64,000 bases of DNA. Origin: Xenopus tropicalis (lineage: Eukaryota > Chordata > Amphibia > Anura > Pipidae). Under the pieces are notes generated by a model. The model was not told the DNA's origin. It worked only from the letters and a program-made list of their open reading frames with translations, and did not search any database. Location: assembly GCF_000004195.4 (NCBI RefSeq), contig NC_030677.2, forward strand, positions 98,670,829 through 98,734,828, read 5' to 3'. The translations under genes were made by a program, and so were the position numbers. Below, piece by piece: positions 45,655 to 55,917 of this stretch. How positions within the stretch are numbered: position 1 is the first letter of the stretch; each line of letters begins with the position of its first letter.

Positions 45655-47045
45655 ATTACTAGTGGTGAAGACCCCTACGGTACTCCACTAAGAACACTGG
45701 CCCAATAAGAAAATGTTCCATTTACTACCACACATCCAAGTACAAATATTATGATCTAGGCCAATATTCCTCAAGGTTATCATTAGCTTTCTGTGAGGTA
45801 CTGTATCAAATGCTTTAGCAAAGTCCAGGTAGATGACATCCACTGCCATTCCAGTGTTGCGGATCCTGCTCACCTCCTCATAAAAGGCAATTAAATTAGT
45901 CTGTTATTAAATCTGTTATGCATAAAACCATGCTGGCACAAACGTTTATAGAATTGTAATTTGCAATGTATTCAAGTTATTACCCCTTCCAAAAGCTTTC
46001 CTGCCACTAATGTCAGAATAACAGGTCTATAGTTTCCAGGCTGAGAACAGGATCAATTTTTGAAAAACTGAACCACATTAGCAATATGCCAGGTCCTTGG
46101 CATCATGTAAGACCCCAATGAATCCTGAAAAGTTAAGTGAAGAGGTTTGGCAATCACAGAGCTAAGATCGTTTAATACCCTGGGATGAATACCATCCATT
46201 CTTGGACCTTTGTTTACCTTTACATGTTTAAGTCTCTTTTGAATTTCCTCCCGAGTGACCCATAAACCAGTAGCTATGTTACTAGAACTGGGTCTATTAA
46301 AAGAGATGCTTTCATTAACTGGCTCCCCAGTTGTATATGAAGAAAAAGAGTATGAGCAGGCACTCCGATTCCCAAAAGGTAGTAGCAGCAGTCATGTTTG
46401 TTTAAAAAAGTGTGCAAATTTTATTTAATCCATATATATAAAAAAACAAAAGCCTTACGCGTTTCGTACCAATAAGGTACTTAATCATACCTTAGTACCC
46501 TATTGGTACGAAACGCGTAAGGCTTTTGTTCTTTTTTTATATATGGATTAAATAAAATTTGCACACTTATTTTAAACTTAAACATGACTGCTGCTGTTTG
46601 ATATACTACCTTTTGGGAATCGGAGTGCCTGCTCATACTTTTTCTTCATGTGATTTATGGCTGAAGGTCTGGGGCATGAGTACCCGGACTCACCTATACT
46701 ACGGGTAAGATTTCTACACTACCTGGCTCAGACTGTGATTATTTTATATTTTGGATTCCCCAGTTGTATAGGCATATGAAAAATAGTTAATAATTTCTGC
46801 CTTTTCCCTGTTTTCATCAACCAAATGATCCCCCTGTGATAAGGGTCTCACCTGTTCTTGCTTCATTTTTTTACTTGTTTACATATTAAAATACATTTTA
46901 GGGATTAATTTTACTCCTAGCTGCAATACCCCTTTCCATTCCATTTTAGCTTGCCTGATAGCTTTTTTGTATGCTTTATTTGCTTTCTTGTACCTGATGA
47001 GTTGGCTATCCCAGCTAATTAATGCTTTAAAAGCACGTTTAGCCT
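45655..47045 (-). pseudogene. CR1/L2-like LINE relic, reverse-transcriptase region, split by an insert
   Basis: Read on the minus strand, from right to left: KKANKAYKKAIRQAKMEW (about 46990-46940), then after the insert PRTWHIANVVQFF (about 46105-46065) with the LINE block NYRPVILT in damaged form, then the RT catalytic block VIYLDFAKAFDTVPHRKL (45845-45785). Stops and frame shifts throughout show it is dead. The sense is opposite to that of MBD3 and MEX3D. It is interrupted at 46338-46756 by a fold-back element. Confidence 0.75.
46338..46756. mobile_element. Fold-back retro-insert with GAAACGCG hammerhead-like cores
   Basis: A near-perfect palindrome at 46339-46647 (arms about 150 bp, centre near 46493) is followed by a one-sided tail of about 110 bp. 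It is flanked by TCCCCAGTTGTATA at 46324-46337 and 46757-46770 (exact 14 bp), which rejoin the interrupted LINE. Both arms end at the centre in TGATTAAGTACC..GGTACGAAACGCG or close to it: a stem plus GAAAC, like a degenerate type I hammerhead core. Such motifs and inverted insertions are known for Penelope-like elements; the assignment is inference. Confidence 0.7.
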
Positions 47046-47405
47046 AGTTGGAGACTTAACCAATGCAAAAAAACAAAACAAAAAACCAGACTTAGATTTG
47101 AGCCCTTACAATTACAAGTGAGAGTTCCACCAGTACCAGTGTTCGGCAACACACTTTGGGGACCCCTAAATTTCAGCAGCAATACCTGTTGAAATCCAAC
47201 CCACTTTAGGACAATCATTAGCAAATGTACTGAAGTGATAATCCAAAAACAGGAAAGGCAGCCAGAATCACAGTAAAGAAACAGGAAAGGTTCAGTAACC
47301 AAACAAAAAAAAATGCAGCAAGGAAAGCAGAACTGCAGATATGGATTTAGCAGGTCCTACATAATGCAAGCTGGCTTAAGAAACATTGGATGCCAATGAA
47401 CAACT
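47046..47405. other. Stretch without recognised content
   Basis: About 360 bp between the LINE relic and a T2-type MITE; no gene or element end recognised. Confidence 0.45.
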
Positions 47406-47723
47406 TTAAAGAAGCAAAGGCAAAGTCACTTGGGGGTGCCAAAATGTTAGGCACCCCCAAGTGACTTCAATAGCCTACCTGGTGCCCCTGTTCAGAGAGA
47501 ACAGCACCAGCCCGGGGTACCTGCAGCGCTTCCTCCTTCCTGTAGTACTGCGCATGCGCCCATGTGTAAGTCTTAGCAAATGCAGGCGGAAGCGCATCGC
47601 TCCAGGTACCCCGGGCTGGTGCTGTTTTTTCCTAACAGGGGGCACTAGCCTGGGGTATGAGGTAAGCGATTAAAGTCACTTGGGGGTGCTTAACATTTTA
47701 GCACCCCCAAGCATCCCCTTTAA
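47406..47723. mobile_element. T2-type MITE, abutting the piggyBac-type cassette
   Basis: Starts TTAAAGAAGCAAAGGC and ends CATCCCCTTTAA. The inner inverted pair AGTCACTTGGGGGTGCC and the CACCAGCCCGGGGTACC / GGTACCCCGGGCTGGTG pair mark the same subfamily as 11399. Its right TTAA (47720-47723) doubles as the left target site of the next element. Confidence 0.8.
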
Positions 47724-48210
47724 CCCTTTAAGTGCCAGCCGAATTCGTCATTTCAGTTCCCCCCAGTGCCAGACGTTTTGTAAACATTCTGTGCTCTCTC
47801 AATGTAGGGGCTTTTACTGGGGGCAGGGTTAAGTTTAGGTAGGCAAACTATATATTGTTTTTTTCAGGAGAACCTGAGCTTTCCAAATCTACCTGAGTTT
47901 TTGTGTATTTCCACTTCTGGAACAAGATTTAGAGCTTGAAATACAAAAAAAAAAAGAAAAAATGCTATTTTTCATGATATAAGGATTTATACCAGAAACA
48001 CATTTTATTTTATGGACAAAAATTCAACTGATTTGGAAAGCCTCATGTCTCCCGAACGTGCCAATACCTGATATGTATAGTTTTATTGAGATTTCTGACT
48101 TCTATAGATCAAAAACTCCCAGCAGTAAATTACTAAATTTTCAAAGCATTACAGCAGAATACGGCATACTTTACATTCCAAAGCCAAAAATCCTGGAATA
48201 TTAGGTTTAC

Positions 48211-51200
48211 CCCAGGAAACCATACATTTTTGAAAACTACACATTCTGACGAATCCGAAATGGGTAACTATGTCTTCAAACTCCTAAGTACCAAACGGCA
48301 ATGCTTTACTGAATTTAGCATTTTCTATAAAAAATTATGAAAATTCTAAAAAATCACCTCAAATCTTCCATTTTCAAGCACCTTATCTCCCACATAACAT
48401 TAGGTACGAAGAAAACACACCCTAAATATGAAAGCCAGGGGTCCACTGAACAGTTTGATGCCCATTGTGCATAGGATCACCAATGTATCTGGAAGTTAGT
48501 ACATACAAATTGCCCAGGAGATCTCTTTAGCTACTGAAAATTCAACACATTTACTGCATTTTCTGTGGGGTAAAAACACAAAAAAATACATTGACCCCCC
48601 AAAATCATATATTTTTGGAAAGTACACATTCGGACGAATTCAAAATTGGTACCCATGTCTTTCTACTCCAAACTACTGAGCCGCAATTCTTTCCCAAAAT
48701 TGCCAGTTTTGATGAAATACCTAAAAATCACATCAAATCTTCCACTTTCAAGCACCTTATCTCCCACATAACATTAGGTACCAAGAAAACACACCCGAAA
48801 TATGAAAGCCAAGGGTCCGCTGAACAGTTTGATGCCCATTGTGCATAGGATCACCAATGTATCTGGCATTTAGAGACCCCATAAGGAAGTTAGTGCATAC
48901 AAATTGCCCAGGAGATCTCTTTAGCTACTGAAAATTCAACACATTTACTGCATTTTCTGTGGGGTAAAAACACAAAAAAATACATTGACCCCCCAAAACC
49001 ATATATTCTTGGAAAGTACACATTCGGGCGAATTCAAAATTGGTACCCATGTCTTTCTACTCCAAACTACAGAGTCGCAGTGCTTTCCCAAAATTGCTAG
49101 TTTTGGTGAAATACCTGAAAAACACATCAAATCTTACACTTTCAAGCACCTTATCTCCCACATAACATTAGGTACAAAGAAAACACACCAGAAATATGAA
49201 AGCCAAGGGTCCGCTGAACAGTTTGATGCCCATTGTGCATAGGATCAGCACTGTATCTGGCATTTAGAGACCCCATAAGGACGTCAGTGCATAGAGATTG
49301 CCCCAGAGGTCTCTTTAGCTACTGAAAATTCAACACGTTTACTGCATTTTCTGTGGGGTAAAAACCCAAAAAAATACATTGACCCCCCAAAACCATATAT
49401 TTTTGGAAAGTACACATTCGGGCGAATTCAAAATTGGTACCCATGTCTTTCTACTCCAAACTACAGAGTCGCAGTGCTTTCCCAAAATTGCAAGTTTTGG
49501 TGAAATACCTGAAAAACACATCAAATCTTCGACTTTCAAGCACCTTATCTCCCACATAACATTAGGTACCAAAAGAACACACCCTAAATATGAAAGCCAA
49601 GGGTCCGCTGAACAGTTTCATGCCCATTGTGCATAGGATCACCAATGTATCTGGCATTTAGAGACCCCATAAGGAAGTTAGTGCATACAAATTACCCAGG
49701 AGATCTCTTTAGCTACTGAAAATTCAACACATTTACTGCATTTTCTGTGGGGTAAAAACACAAAAAAATACATTGACCCCCCAAAACCATATATTTTTGC
49801 AAAGTACACATTCGGGCGAATTCAAAATTGGTACCCATGTCTTTCTACTCCAAACTACAGAGTCGCAGTGCTTTCCCAAAATTGCTAGTTTTGGTGAAAT
49901 ACCTGAAAATCACCTCAAATCTTTCACTTTCAAGCACCTTATCTCCCACATAACATTAGGTACCAAGAAAACACACCCTAAATATGAAAGCCAAGGGTCC
50001 GCTGAACAGTTTGATGCCCATTGTGCATAGGATCAGCACTGTATCTGGCATTTAGAGACCCCATAAGGAAGTTAGTGCATAGAGATTGCCCCAGAGGTCT
50101 CTATAGCTACTGAAAATTCAACACGTTTACTGCATTTTCTGTGGGGTAAAAACCCAAAAAATACATTGACCCCCCAAAACCATATATTTTTGGAAAGTAC
50201 ACATTCGGGCGAATTCAAAATTGGTACCCATGTGTTTCTACTCCAAACTACAGTGTCGCAGTGCTTTCCCAAAATTGCTAGTTTTGGTGAAATACCTGAA
50301 AATCACATCAAATCTTCCACTTTCAAGCACCATATCTCCCACATAACATTAGGTACCAAGAAAACACACCCAAAATATGAAAGCCAAGGGTCCGCTGAAC
50401 AGTTTGATGCCCATTGTGCATAGGATCAGCACTGTATCTGGCATTTAGAGACCCCATAAGGACGTCAGTGCATAGAGATTGCCCCAGAGGTCTCTTTAGC
50501 TACTGAAAATTCAACACGTTTACTGCATTTTCTGTGGGGTAAAAACCCAAAAAAATACATTGACCCCCCAAAACCATATATTTTTGGAAAGTACACATTC
50601 GGGCGAATTCAAAATTGGTACCCATGTCTTTCTACTCCAAACTACAGAGTCGCAGTGCTTTCCCAAAATTGCAAGTTTTGGTGAAATACCTGAAAAACAC
50701 ATCAAATCTTCGACTTTCAAGCACCTTATCTCCCACATAACATTAGGTACCAAAAGAACACACCCTAAATATGAAAGCCAAGGGTCCGCTGAACAGTTTC
50801 ATGCCCATTGTGCATAGGATCACCAATGTATCTGGCATTTAGAGACCCCATAAGGAAGTTAGTGCATACAAATTACCCAGGAGATCTCTTTAGCTACTGA
50901 AAATTCAACACATTTACTGCATTTTCTGTGGGGTAAAAACACAAAAAAATACATTGACCCCCCAAAACCATATATTTTTGGAAAATACACATTCGGGCGA
51001 ATTCAAAATTGGTACCCATGTCTTTCTACTCCAAACTACAGAGTCGCAGTGCTTTCCCAAAATTGCTAGTTTTGGTGAAATACCTGAAAAACACATCAAA
51101 TCTTCCACTTTCAAGCACCTTATCTCCCACATAACATTAGGTACCAAGAAAACACACCCGAAATATGAAAGCCAAGGGTCCGCTGAACAGTTTGATGCCC

Positions 51201-51655
51201 ATTGTGCATAGGATCAGCACTGTATCTGGCATTTAGAGACCCCATAAGGACGTCAGTGCATAGAGATTGCCCCAGAGGTCTCTTTAGCTACTGAAAATTC
51301 AACACGTTTACTGCATTTTCTGTGGGGTAAAAACACAAAAAAATACATTGACCCCCCAAAACCATATATTTTTGGAAAGTACACATTCGGGCGAATTCAA
51401 AATTGGTACCCATGTCTTTCTACTCCAAACTACAGAGTCGCAGTGCTTTCCCAAAATTGCTAGTTTTGGTGAAATACCTGAAAAACACATCAAATCTTCC
51501 ACTTTCAAGCACCTTATCTCCCACATAACATTAGGTACCAAAAGAACAGACCCTAAATATGAAAGCCAAGGGTCCGCTGAACAGTTTGATGCCCATTGTG
51601 CATAGGATCACCAATGTATCTGGCATTTAGAGACCCCAAAAGGAAGTTAATGCAT
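48211..51655. repeat. Satellite array A, 394-bp unit, eight full units plus one degenerate
   Basis: The landmark ATTGACCCCCCAAAA recurs at about 48591, 48985, 49379, 49773, 50166, 50560, 50954 and 51348, a period of 393-394 bp. A more diverged partial unit precedes it (48211-48590). Each unit keeps an 85-codon open frame on + and often a 77-codon frame on -, but 394 is not a multiple of 3, so no frame crosses units. I do not call these genes. Confidence 0.95.
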
Positions 51656-54250
51656 ACAAAGTGTATACACTGCAATATAAGCTACCGGCATGTGCATTAT
51701 GCGGCATAAGACCCCCTAACAGTAAGGAGACCCTAGAAAACCATATATTTTCCGAAAGTACACATTCTGACAAAACAAAAATGGGTACATACATCTTTCT
51801 ACTACAAACTACCAAACTACAAAGCTATGCTAAACAGAACGGTTTTTATGACATTTCTGAAAATTGTCACAAAGCTTGCATTTTACCCCATTATGTACCC
51901 CCGCATTTTGTACCGTATCAACATAAAACATTCTAAATATAAACGCCAGGGGTCTACTGAACAGTTTGATGCCCTATATGCATAGATTTACCAAACTATG
52001 TGGGGTACAGGGGCACCCAAGTAAAAATAGTGCATATGAATTTTCACATAAGATGCTTCGGCTCATGCAGTTTTTGCACCCGGTATGTGTATTATGTGCC
52101 ATACGACCACCTAACAGTAAGGAGACCCTAGAAAACCATATATTTTCCGAAAGTACACATTCTGACAAAACAAAAATGGGTAAATACATCTTTCTACTAC
52201 AAACTACCAAACTACAAAGCTATGCTAAACAGAACAGTTTTTATGACATTTCTGAAAATTGTCACAAAGCTTGCATTTTACCCCATTATGTACCCCCACA
52301 TTTTGTACCGTATCAACATAAAACATTCTAAATATAAACGCCAGGGGTCTACTGAACAGTTTGATGCCCTATATGCATAGATTTACCAAACTATGTGGGG
52401 TACAGGGGCACCCAAGTAAAAATAGTGCATATGAATTTTCACATAAGATGCTTCGGCTCATGCAATTTTTGCACCCGGTATGTGTATTATGTGCCATACG
52501 ACCACCTAACAGTAAGGAGACCCTAGAAAACCATATATTTTCCGAAAGTACACATTCTGACAAAACAAAAATGGGTACATACATCTTTCTACTACAAACT
52601 ACCAAACTACAAAGCTATGCTAAACAGAACGGTTTTTATGACATTTCTGAAAATTGTCACAAAGCTTGCATTTTACCCCATTATTTACCCCCACATTTTG
52701 TACCGTATCAACATAAAACATTCTAAATATGAACGCCAGGGGTCTACTGAACAGTTTGATGCCCTATATGCATAGATTTGCCAAACTATGTGGGGTACAG
52801 GGGCACCCAAGTAAAAATAGTGCATATGAATTTTCACATAAGATGCTTCGGCTCATGCAGTTTTTGCACCCGGTATGTGTATTATGTGCCATACGACCAC
52901 CTAACAGTAAGGAGACCCTAGAAAACCATATATTTTCCGAAAGTACACATTCTGACAAAACAAAAATGGGTACATACATCTTTCTACTACAAACTACCAA
53001 ACTACAAAGCTATGCTAAACAGAACGGTTTTTATGACATTTCTGAAAATTGTCACAAAGCTTGCATTTTACCCCATTATGTACCCCCACATTATGTACCG
53101 TATCAACATAAAACATTCTAAATATGAACGCCAGGGGTCTACTGAACAGTTTGATGCCCTATATGCATAGATTTGCCAAACTATGTGGGGTACAGGGGCA
53201 CCCAAGTAAAAATAGTGCATATGAATTTTCACATAAGATGCTTCGGCTCATGCAGTTTTTGCACCCGGTATGTGTATTATGTGCCATACGACCACCTAAC
53301 AGTAAGGAGACCCTAGAAAACCATATATTTTCCGAAAGTACACATTCTGACAAAACAAAAATGGGTACATACATCTTTCTACTACAAACTACCAAACTAC
53401 AAAGCTATGCTAAACAGAACGGTTTTTATGACATTTCTGAAAATTGTCACAAAGCTTGCATTTTACCCCATTATGTACCCCCACATTTTGTACCGTATCA
53501 ACATAAAACATTCTAAATATGAACGCCAGGGGTCTACTGAACAGTTTGATGCCCTATATGCATAGATTTACCAAACTATATGGGGTACAGGGGCACCCAA
53601 GTAAAAATAGTGCATATGAATTTTCACATAAGATGCTTCGGCTCATGCAGTTTTTGCACCCGGTATGTGTATTATGTGCCATACGACCACCTAACAGTAA
53701 GGAGACCCTAGAAAACCATATATTTTCCGAAAGCACACATTCTGACAAAACAAAAATGGGTAAATACATCTTTCTACTACAAACTACCAAACTACAAAGC
53801 TATGCTAAACAGAACGGTTTTTATGACATTTCTGAAAATTGTCACAAAGCTTGCATTTTACCCCATTATGTACCTCCACATTTTGTACCGTATCAACATA
53901 AAACATTCTAAATATGAACGCCAGGGGTCTACTGAACAGTTTGATGCCCTATATGCATAGATTTGCCAAACTATGTGGGATACAGGGGCACCCAAGTAAA
54001 AATAGTGCATATGAATTTTCACATAAGATGCTTCGGCTCATGCAGTTTTTGCACCCGGTATGTGTATTATGTGCCATACGACCACCTAACAGTAAGGAGA
54101 CCCTAGAAAACCATATATTTTCCGAAAGTACACATCCTGACAAAACAAAAATGGGTAAATAAAACTTTCTACTACAAACTACAAAGCTATGCTAAACAGA
54201 ACGGTTTTTGTGACATTTCTGAAAATCAAGCGAACAAGAACTATGCATAA
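51656..54250. repeat. Satellite array B, 395-bp unit, about 6.5 units
   Basis: GAAAACCATATATTTTCCG recurs at 51736, 52131, 52526, 52921, 53316, 53711 and 54106, exactly 395 bp apart. The unit is homologous to that of array A (shared AACCATATATTTT, AAAGTACACATTC, TCTTTCTACT.CAAACTAC, GAACAGTTTGATGCCC) but clearly diverged. The arrays switch at about 51656 without intervening sequence. The last unit breaks down after 54160. Confidence 0.95.
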
Positions 54251-54469
54251 CTGAAAATGCTATAAAATGGCTAAACATGCAGTAAAATACCCCAAAATCC
54301 ACCAAAATCACAGAAAATGTAGTAGAAACACCAAAATAATACACAAAAGATATTGCGCAGTGCGGTTAGCGAATACACTATCCGCAATGGCAATAAAACA
54401 TTTTTTTCAGGCAGGAATAAAAACGATGCGATTAGAAAAAAAAAAAAAATTACAAAATTACATAAGTGT

Positions 54470-54672
54470 GTAAGTGTGTGTGTACATTAGGTAAAATGTG
54501 TTTTGTGTGCATGTATGCAAGTAAGTGTGTGTAAGTGTAAGTGTTGTGAATGTTTGAAATCTCCCAACTCCCCTAAAATGTATGTGTTTGTGTGTAAATG
54601 TGAGTATAAGTGTGTATTAGTGTATCATTAGTGTATTATGTGTGTGTATGTGTGTTTTTGTGTGTTTTTGCC
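54470..54672. repeat. TG-rich simple-sequence tract
   Basis: Imperfect GTGTGTAAGTGTG-type repeats on the + strand over about 200 bp, inside the piggyBac-type cassette. Confidence 0.85.
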
Positions 54673-54839
54673 ACTTACCTGTGTAGGAGATCGTGGATCT
54701 GCAGGGAGACACACACGCAGCCGTTCCGGAGTGAGTATCAGCAGCAGGAAGGAGGGGGGCCAGCAGGGGGGGGAGCAGAGAAAGGCAGAAGGCGATCGTG
54801 AAATCCAGGAATGGATTTCACGTGCCTGCCTTTTCTTAT

Positions 54840-54872
54840 GTGGCCCCTGGGCGATCGCGCCCCAGGGGCCAC
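54840..54872. repeat. GC-rich hairpin in the right arm of the cassette
   Basis: GTGGCCCCTGGG..CCCAGGGGCCAC around GCGATCGCGC, with a second hairpin just upstream (GTGAAATCCA against TGGATTTCAC, 54798-54820). Confidence 0.85.
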
Positions 54873-55014
54873 TCGTTCCCCACCTCTGACTGTTGTCTGG
54901 AGGCTGGGGAACGAGCAGGGAGCGAAGGAGCGGCTTGAAAAGCCGCTTCTCCGCTCCCAAACCCGGAAGTGCCCCAGGACGTAGAATCTACGTTCTGTGG
55001 CACTTAGGTCCTTT

Positions 55015-55045
55015 AGTACCCAGGACGTAGATTCTACGTCCTGTG
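55015..55045. repeat. Subterminal palindrome of the cassette
   Basis: CAGGACGTAG and CTACGTCCTG pair around TATT-like centre at 55021-55043. A diverged copy (GGACGTAGAATCTACGTTC) lies at 54978-54996. Such repeated subterminal motifs could be transposase binding sites. Confidence 0.6.
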
Positions 55046-55061
55046 GCACTAAAAAGGTTAA

Positions 55062-55400
55062 CCCTTTAAACAGGGCCTGCGGAGCTAAAATGAAACATGC
55101 ACATACCTAAAACTTGTTTACTAACAGTGGGCAAATTTGAACTAGTGCAATAATACATGGAGAACAAATTGCTTAATTTTGTTGTTCTTTTTGCAGCTAG
55201 GTGAAAGAAAAGTAGACTGATTGTGGATAAAACCATAACTTTTGCTCTAAATATTCTTGGAACCATGGCTGAAACATCAACAATTTCATATGTCTGCAAC
55301 TTTGGAGGGGGCCCTGAACAAGTGTGGAACCTTAAGTTTGGTGGTCTGCTACCAAAACAAGTCCAAAAACAATGACACCATGTAAAAAGTGTTAAGATTA
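55062..55400. other. Stretch without recognised content
   Basis: About 340 bp of AT-rich sequence between the cassette and a small MITE. Confidence 0.45.
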
Positions 55401-55594
55401 AGGGTGAAGACACATGGAGCTACTAGTAGCAGCTACTTTTTCATGGCTACTAAACTCCAGAATTTCCCCTGCCATAGACAATACTGAGAATTGCCTCTGC
55501 TAAAACACACATAGTATCAGTAAATGATCAGCATTGTCTATTTTAGTAGCAGTGACAAGTAGCTGCTACTAGTAGCTCTGTGTGTCTTCACCCT
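55401..55594. mobile_element. Small palindromic MITE, 194 bp
   Basis: Inverted ends AGGGTGAAGACACATGGAGC and CTCTGTGTGTCTTCACCCT, with inner CTACTAGTAGCAGCTAC against GTAGCTGCTACTAGTAG. Superfamily uncertain. Confidence 0.8.
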
Positions 55595-55917
55595 AAACAC
55601 GACTAATGCCTCTTGCACATGCAATAAATTTAAGTACAAACCCTTGCATATAAGGAATCAAGTAAGCCCTTGAACATAAGGGCATTAGGCATGTTGTTTA
55701 ATTACATTTAAATGAGGATGTTAAACACACAGGTCGTTGAAGTCCTTTAGAAGGTGGGGCTATAAATCCCTTGTAGATCTGCATATGATCTATCGCAATT
55801 TATTTCACAAGCGCGAACATGAGGAAACTAAAGGGCACCTGTATTGTTTCCCTCACCAGCGGTGCGGGCTAATAGAGCCCACACTCCAGACAGGGGAAAC
55901 AATAGTGCGGGCAGCCA

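Larger units (their letters stand above)
47724..55057. mobile_element. 7.3-kb piggyBac-type non-autonomous element filled with satellite arrays
   Basis: Bounded by TTAA at 47720-47723 and 55058-55061. The left end reads CCCTTTAAGTGCCA and the right end TGGCACTAAAAAGG, an inverted pair of the piggyBac/Uribo style (TTAACCYTTT then GTGCCA). Both ends carry a second inner AGTGCCA-plus-ACGT block (47766 region; 54995-55010). No transposase frame is seen. The interior is about 470 bp of left arm, tandem array A (48211-51655), tandem array B (51656-54250), a TG-rich tract, then a GC-rich right arm with hairpins. Confidence 0.7.

Noticed and set aside
51966..53911. Recurrent 121-130 codon frames in array B as a repeated protein gene
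   Set aside because: The unit is 395 bp, not a multiple of 3, so the frames cannot join. There is no splice or promoter logic, and minus-strand frames are equally regular.
54628..55049. 103-110 codon frames near the right end of the cassette as a transposase remnant
   Set aside because: The residues show none of the piggyBac DDD motifs, and the sequence is dominated by hairpins and a simple repeat.
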